DNA from: CAVPDE01 sp963707125
GTDB taxonomy: Bacteria > Desulfobacterota > DSM-4660 > Desulfatiglandales > HGW-15
DNA length: 64,000 nt
Direction: 5' to 3'
Assembly (NCBI GenBank): GCA_963707125.1
Contig: CAVPOU010000030.1
Coordinates: 9,519 to 73,518, forward strand
Position numbers and translations under genes: made by a program. Shown piece after piece: positions 60,277 to 64,000 of this stretch (position 1 is the first letter of the stretch; every line of letters begins with the position of its first letter). The notes below the pieces were generated by a model. That model did no database searches, had not been told where the DNA came from, and saw only the letters and a program-made list of their open reading frames with translations.

Positions 60277-60900
60277 CATTTTTTGCTTCAGGAAATCAAT
60301 CGTTCGCGTCCACGCCAACGCCGAGGCTTTGGGCTTGAACGCGTCGGCACGATCATCCTCGAAGAACCAGTGTCCTGTGTCAGAGTAAGTATGGCACTCG
60401 AACGACCGCCCGGCTTTGAAAAGGCTCCTCTCCAGCTTCCTGACGCTGGCCGGCGAAACCCATTCGTCGGTCTCCGCAAAGTGGGCGAGGAATGAGGATC
60501 GGCTCTGGGAGTAGTCCCCGTTACGCGCAGCGTAGAAAGTCACCGTCGCAACAATCGGGAGATCTGAACGTTGGGCGAGCCAGTAAGCCCAGTGCCCTCC
60601 CATGGAGAAACCTACAACACCGATGTCCTCCGCCCTCGTTGCTCTCCGCAATTCACCGATCATGCGAATCAGGTACTTGTAAGCGGGCTCTTTGCGGGAA
60701 GCTGTTGCCTTGGCGCGGAGCTTTTTGGCTTCCGCCACGGTGCCTGCCATCCTGCCGTCGTAAAGATCGGGCGCAAGCGCCACGAAGCCTTGATCCGCGA
60801 ACCGGTCGCAGAGACGGCGGAAGAAGCCGTTGAGGCCCCACCACGAATGAAGGACCAAAACCGCGCCCCTATGATCAGATTTTGGTGCCGCGAAATACAC
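60271..60900 (-). CDS. Dienelactone hydrolase-family protein in a cassette
   Basis: A GTG at 60900 follows GAGGAAGCAACA; 209 residues. It has an alpha/beta-hydrolase fold: LVLHSWWGLNGFFRRLCDRF, VALAPDLYDGR, the nucleophile Ser99 in GFSMGGHWA (family members often have Cys here), Asp in ETDEWV and His in DTGHWFFE. It hydrolyses an ester or lactone. It is flanked by two almost identical attC sites and thus is an integron gene cassette. The substrate is unknown. Confidence 0.85.
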   Translation of the reverse strand: MYFAAPKSDHRGAVLVLHSWWGLNGFFRRLCDRFADQGFVALAPDLYDGRMAGTVAEAKKLRAKATASRKEPAYKYLIRMIGELRRATRAEDIGVVGFSMGGHWAYWLAQRSDLPIVATVTFYAARNGDYSQSRSSFLAHFAETDEWVSPASVRKLERSLFKAGRSFECHTYSDTGHWFFEDDRADAFKPKASALAWTRTIDFLKQKMG

Positions 60901-60918
60901 TGTTGCTTCCTCACCTTG

Positions 60919-60975
60919 GGTTAACGACGAAATCAGCCGCGCGGGTTTTGCGTCGGCTGGAGTGAGGGGTTGGCC
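60919..60975 (-). other. attC recombination site (MazEF cassette)
   Basis: Read on the minus strand: GGCCAAC (60975-60969), then CAGCCGACGC ... GCGCGGCTG stem, then GTTAACC (60925-60919). The two cores pair with G:T wobbles. Length 57 bp, the minimum for attC. It starts four bases after the mazF stop. Confidence 0.75.
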
Positions 60976-60978
60976 CTT

Positions 60979-61302
60979 TTAGGGAATTCCCAACTGTACC
61001 TTGACGGCTTCCTCAACCTTTCGCATGTCCTCCACAGAGAGAATACCAGCGCGCCTGAAGAGCCGTGTCTTGCTGACGGTAGCCAACTGGTCCGCCATGG
61101 CCTTGCTCTTTTTCCCTTCAAAAACCACCAGAGCCTCGCTCGGATAGAGGCGATCCGTCTTGCTGGTGAGAGGGACGACCTGCACTCTGTTAAGAAACTT
61201 GTTGGACGCGTCGTTGCTGACTATGACGGCAGGGCGCTTCTTTCTTATCTCTCCGCCAATGGAAGGATCAAAGTTGACCCACCAGATCTCACTCCGTTTC
61301 AT
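60979..61302 (-). CDS. MazF/PemK-type endoribonuclease toxin
   Basis: The 107-residue product (MKRSEIWWVNFDPSIGGEIR...) has the MazF signature: WWVNFDPSIGGEIRKKRPAV, IVSNDASNKFLNRVQVVPLT and the catalytic Arg/Ser region; TVSKTRLFRRAG follows. MazF cuts mRNA at short motifs when free. Its start overlaps the antitoxin stop by 14 bp. It sits with its antitoxin in one integron cassette. Confidence 0.9.
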   Translation of the reverse strand: MKRSEIWWVNFDPSIGGEIRKKRPAVIVSNDASNKFLNRVQVVPLTSKTDRLYPSEALVVFEGKKSKAMADQLATVSKTRLFRRAGILSVEDMRKVEEAVKVQLGIP

Positions 61303-61519
61303 TGGCAACATCCTTGAATGTGGACTCAGCCCATTCCTCGGCTTCCTGTTCCCGTCTCTTATCTTTTGCCATTTCAGCGTAGGCTGCTTCAAGGTTAGGA
61401 CGTACAACGTGAGGACGGACTATCTCTTGCACGAACCTGCTGATCTTGCGGGGACCGATGATCTTGTGAAGACCTTCATAGACTTCTTCATCAATTGTTA
61501 TGGTCAATTTCTTCTGCAT
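61289..61519 (-). CDS. MazF-neutralising antitoxin (MazE/RHH-like)
   Basis: The ATG at 61519 follows GAGGTGCCAA; 76 residues. MQKKLTITIDEEVYEGLHKI, then GPRKISRFVQEIVRPHV fits a ribbon-helix-helix DNA-binding N-terminus, and AEMAKDKRREQEAEEWAEST is an acidic toxin-wrapping tail. It should neutralise MazF and bind the operator repeats at 61530-61549. Confidence 0.8.
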   Translation of the reverse strand: MQKKLTITIDEEVYEGLHKIIGPRKISRFVQEIVRPHVVRPNLEAAYAEMAKDKRREQEAEEWAESTFKDVANETE

Positions 61520-61529
61520 TTGGCACCTC

Positions 61530-61569
61530 ACTATACGTGTACTATACGTACAAAGGCGGGATATGTCAA
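61530..61569 (-). promoter_or_regulatory. mazEF promoter with tandem operator
   Basis: On the minus strand TTGACA (61569-61564), a 17-bp spacer and TATAGT (61546-61541) form a near-consensus sigma-70 promoter. ACGTATAGT occurs twice (61549-61541 and 61538-61530), an 11-bp helical repeat overlapping the -10 box, typical of ribbon-helix-helix antitoxin operators. Confidence 0.8.
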
Positions 61570-61610
61570 TAGCGAATAAACCGCCGGATACCTCTATAAA
61601 TCATCTATTA

Positions 61611-61677
61611 GGCCATCGTTGCCGTTCACCGTATTGCCCGCGGCGGGTTGGCAATACGGTGCGAGGGCTTGTTGGGC
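61611..61677 (-). other. attC recombination site (small-protein cassette)
   Basis: Minus strand: GCCCAAC (61677-61671), CACCGTATTGCC ... GGCAATACGGTG perfect 12-bp stem, then GATGGCC (61617-61611) where GTTGGCC is expected. The adjacent MazEF attC has GGCCAAC, complementary to GTTGGCC, which supports a mutated GTT. Confidence 0.7.
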
Positions 61678-61970
61678 CTCCTCTTGATTGCCTTCCCGAC
61701 ACCGGGGAAGCTGTACGACTGGAGAATGCGGTTCTTGGAGTCCAGAACGAAGACCATGATGCCCCCTTCATCCATCGTGCGGGCGAACTCCCGGCGCGTT
61801 GTCTCCCGCGTCCGCTCTGAAAGGCTGTCCATGTACTCGCCCGACGCATAGGCCCGCACCTTCTTGTTCGCCAAGTCGCATTCGATCACGGGGCGCTTCT
61901 CCCCGTGTGCCTCCCACGCCTGCATGATCGTCGGCCAGTTCTCCCGGATCTGTTTCGTGTAGTCGCGCAT
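61626..61970 (-). CDS. Unrecognised small protein in a cassette
   Basis: From the ATG at 61970 (GGAAAAGG upstream) the 114-residue protein starts MRDYTKQIRENWPTIMQAWE and has VIECDLANKKVRAYASGEYM, RREFARTMDEGGIMVFVLDS. It looks like a small alpha/beta protein and ends inside its attC, as many cassette genes do. A start four codons earlier (61982) is possible. No known function. Confidence 0.55.
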   Translation of the reverse strand: MRDYTKQIRENWPTIMQAWEAHGEKRPVIECDLANKKVRAYASGEYMDSLSERTRETTRREFARTMDEGGIMVFVLDSKNRILQSYSFPGVGKAIKRRPNKPSHRIANPPRAIR

Positions 61971-61986
61971 CCTTTTCCTCATGCCG

Positions 61987-62058
61987 GCCCAACGGTCACG
62001 TTGACCGGTCGCGGCGAGTGAACGCGAGCCAGCGGTCCGGTCCAACGTGCTGTTCGGC
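61987..62058 (-). other. attC recombination site (protease cassette)
   Basis: Minus strand: GCCGAAC (62058-62052), then GTTGGACCGG ... CCGGTCAAC imperfect stem, then GTTGGGC (61993-61987). The cassette's far end at 63097 reads GTTCGGC, exactly complementary to GCCGAAC, the sign of a cassette that inserted as a circle. 72 bp. Confidence 0.85.
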
Positions 62059-62088
62059 GATCGCCAGACGGTTCACATTCTGTGCCGT

Positions 62089-63060
62089 TCAGTTATCCAG
62101 TCGGAGGGTCGCGATCTTTACGCGTTTGGTGGCCAATTCGCCGGTAACGCGGACGATTCTAATCTCCACCTCTGCGTCAATGAAATCGTCGACCGCGTCC
62201 AGAAATTTCTCTAAGGAATCAATGCGACGCTCACCAATCGAGACGATCCAATCGTACTGTTCAAGGCCAACGGCCGCAGCAGGGCTGTCAGGCTCAACCT
62301 GATCAATCTGAAACGCCATGTTCTGCTGTAGACCGTGCGCTTTCACTGCGTCCGCGGGCAGATACATCTCGCCCCCGAAAACTCCTAGAGTGCCGTAACG
62401 AACAGCCTTGCTCGCGAGCAACTTTTCGGCGATCCGTGCGGCGGTGGCGATGGGGATGGCGAACGAGAGACCGTGAACGTCTTCAGCGGTAATTCCCCAT
62501 GTCGTAATCCCGAGCACGGCGCCGTCGCAGCCGACAAGGGCGCCGCCGGAATTGCCAGGGTTGATCGCAGCGTCTGTCTGAATGTAAACGCGGGGTCGAG
62601 CGGCTCCGGGACCTTGCTGGAAGCGAGCTGGTGAACTCACGATTCCGGTTGACACACTGCCGGTCAGCCCGAGTGGGTGACCTACAGCAAACACAACCTC
62701 TCCGAGCCTGACGCCACCGTCGTTGCGCAGCCGTGCCGGACGAAGCCCAGTGGGCGGTATGCGAATCGCGGCAACGTCTGCGACTGGATCGAGGCCGCTC
62801 AATTCGGCTTCAAAACTGCGCCGGTCGCTCAGGGAAACGCGCACGCGCTTGGTGCCTTGGACGACGTGATGGTTGGTGACGATCAGGCCATCCGCCTTGA
62901 GGATCACGCCGGCTCCAGCCGGCATGAAGCCTCGGTCATTCGCTGCGAACCAGCGTTTGTTCAGAACCTTAAGCGTCTTGATCTCCACGATCGACGGCGC
63001 GACAGATTCAATAACGCCGGCGATCTCGTCGCTTATCCGCATCAGTAAACTGTCCACCAT
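62089..63060 (-). CDS. HtrA/DegP-like serine protease with PDZ domain, first cassette
   Basis: The ATG at 63060 follows GGAGGCAAAC; 323 residues, no signal peptide, thus cytoplasmic. The trypsin-like triad is His65 (VTNHHVVQG), Asp95 (DPVADVAAIR) and Ser171 (INPGNSGGALVG). A PDZ domain occupies ~225-310 (FQIDQVEPDSPAAAVGLEQY, DWIVSIGERRIDSLEKF). HtrA proteases degrade or refold damaged proteins. It is the cassette nearest the integrase, with a typical attC at its 3' end. Confidence 0.88.
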   Translation of the reverse strand: MVDSLLMRISDEIAGVIESVAPSIVEIKTLKVLNKRWFAANDRGFMPAGAGVILKADGLIVTNHHVVQGTKRVRVSLSDRRSFEAELSGLDPVADVAAIRIPPTGLRPARLRNDGGVRLGEVVFAVGHPLGLTGSVSTGIVSSPARFQQGPGAARPRVYIQTDAAINPGNSGGALVGCDGAVLGITTWGITAEDVHGLSFAIPIATAARIAEKLLASKAVRYGTLGVFGGEMYLPADAVKAHGLQQNMAFQIDQVEPDSPAAAVGLEQYDWIVSIGERRIDSLEKFLDAVDDFIDAEVEIRIVRVTGELATKRVKIATLRLDN

Positions 63061-63090
63061 GTTTGCCTCCTGTGCGCCAGCTCGTAATAC

Positions 63091-63160
63091 GCCGAACAAG
63101 TGATTAAGTGGTTTCCGGGAATGTACCATAGAATTTGGACACCTGTAAAATACTACTGAC
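63091..63160. other. Predicted attI and first-cassette junction
   Basis: On the minus strand GTTCGGC (63097-63091) is the start core of the protease cassette; the ~60 bp toward the integrase (63098-63160) is the expected attI location. attI sites are poorly conserved, so it is defined by position and the core only. Confidence 0.5.
63120..63149 (-). promoter_or_regulatory. Candidate cassette promoter Pc
   Basis: Minus strand TTTACA (63149-63144), an 18-bp spacer and TACATT (63125-63120) point into the cassettes from the attI region, as Pc does in known integrons. Both boxes deviate from consensus, so the call is tentative. Confidence 0.4.
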
Positions 63161-63240
63161 ATAAGGAAGCGGTATTGCTACGGGTGGTTGCGGGTTAACA
63201 TCGCATTTGGAATAAATACACCCATTCCGGTTAATATCCT

Positions 63241-64000
63241 ATGTTGAATATACCACCGGACCTATTGGGTCCTTTCGTCACCGTTCTGGAAGAGCGGGGT
63301 GTGCCTCTCGCTCAGCACAGTTATTACAAGAAGTGGCTCCGATACTACGTGGACTTCTGTGACAAGTATCGTTTGGAGGCCACATCATCGAAGAGCTAGG
63401 CTCAGTTTCTAGGCAAGCTACGCGAGAAGAAACAAACCGATTGGCAGATTAAGCAGGCGGCTCACGCCGTGTCGCTCTATTGGGACGTTGAGAGGGCGTT
63501 GAAACCCTCTGCGGCAGCTTCCGGAGCAGAGCCCTTGTCCAGGGCCGCAGAAGCATCGATCCCGTGCGGCCTGCCAGCGTCGATTCCAAAGGGGCAAACA
63601 GCGGGTCCGGAAAAGCGATCTCAGACCCGGCCTGTGGTGCAGACGCCATGGGATCGGGCATTCTCCGAGCTCGTCGCCGTCATCAAAACCCGGCATTACT
63701 CGCCCAAGACCCTCAAATCTTACAGCCACTGGGCGCGGAAGTTACATGATTTCAGGAAAGCCAGGGAACCTTCGTCGCTGAGTTCAGAAGATGTGGCGGA
63801 CTTCGGCTGTTTGAGTGCCTGAAGTTGCGGGTCCATAATTTCAATTTCGACGCCGGCGTGCTGACCGTACATGACGGCAAGGGGAAAAAGGACCGGACCG
63901 TTCCCCTGCCCCGGTCGATCCTGCCTGAACTCCTGGCCCAGCTTGAGCAGGTGAAACACCTGCATGAGCAGGACAGGCAGGAGGGGTGGAAGGATGCCCT
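63241..64000 (+). pseudogene. intI: Integron integrase (IntI-like tyrosine recombinase), decayed and cut by window edge
   Basis: From ATG 63241 the residues NIPPDLLGPFVTVLEERGVP, YYKKWLRYYVDFCDKYRLE then (after a TAG at 63397-63399) AQFLGKLREKKQTDWQIKQA, HAVSLYWD, and SELVAVIKTRHYSPKTLKSY match the N-terminal core-binding half of long-form IntI proteins. After SSEDV near 63800 the frame jumps to GLRLFECLKLRVHNFNFDAG, then VLTVHDGKGKKDRTVPLPRS, skipping about 100 residues that normally link the two halves. The box I arginine (GLRLFE) is present but the stop and deletion make it non-functional. It is divergent from the cassette array, as expected. Confidence 0.8.

Noticed and set aside
1..64000. 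tRNA, rRNA, riboswitch and complete CRISPR-Cas genes
   Set aside because: None was recognised by eye on either strand; a covariance-model search would be needed to exclude short structured RNAs.

Overview
The window looks like a chromosomal segment from a Desulfobacterota/Deltaproteobacteria-type anaerobe. The evidence is a double-membrane secretion system, a Tat-exported DUF362 protein, an Sfum_1244-type protein, a tungsto/molybdopterin oxidoreductase with an Fe-S/flavin partner, many PP-loop, Fe-S and flavoprotein genes, strong AGGAGG ribosome sites, and a sigma-54 -24/-12 promoter. Assignments rest on reading the translations; no database search was run.

Left part (1-13.1 kb): a TrkH-like K+ transporter runs off the left edge, followed by an IS200/IS605 fragment, an NfeD-type membrane protein, a nuclease remnant, and two tiny proteins behind a sigma-54 promoter. 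From 4.0 to 9.1 kb nearly every gene is broken: a bile-acid-symporter-like gene, an SBBP-repeat surface protein with many frameshifts, an AbgT-type transporter tail, a beta-helix fragment and an IS91-type transposase tail. An intact exported PD40/PKD protein (9.36-11.35 kb) follows, driven by a promoter block that is nearly duplicated upstream of the broken SBBP gene. A frameshifted PilZ gene and an HU-type protein complete this part.

Middle-left (13.1-33.1 kb): a Phd/PIN toxin-antitoxin pair, then a minus-strand run of two ~1040-residue glycosidase-like proteins, an SbmA/ABCD-like transporter whose ATPase domain has lost its catalytic residues, a HisF-like synthase and a GMP-synthetase-like PP-loop ATPase, both without glutaminase partners. 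Divergent from these is an IclR regulator with a 34-bp palindromic operator, then an aryl-acid:CoA/AMP ligase, a DMSO-reductase-family enzyme and an unusual ferredoxin/GltD fusion, probably an anaerobic catabolic operon.

Centre (33-46.5 kb): small regulatory and exported proteins, then a tightly packed minus-strand operon: TpsA exoprotein, TpsB outer-membrane translocator, a TPR-CHAT protease lipoprotein, a CHASE2-adenylate cyclase and a DUF928 protein. Together these look like a secreted adhesin with its own transporter, a caspase-like peptidase and a cyclic-nucleotide signalling arm. This is the most system-like set in the window.

Right part (46.9-59 kb): housekeeping and accessory genes (tandem cytidylate-kinase-like/BON proteins, aminotransferase, FecR protein, Nudix, GNAT, DUF1848, LigA, DUF362, flavoprotein, RidA). 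From about 59.1 kb to the right edge lies a chromosomal integron. A decayed integron integrase (plus strand, 63.24 kb onward) faces away from a minus-strand cassette array that carries an HtrA-like protease, a small unknown protein, a MazEF pair, a dienelactone hydrolase, an orphan addiction-module antidote with a truncated toxin, and a membrane protein. The cassettes are separated by recognisable attC sites whose core sequences match the cassette starts.
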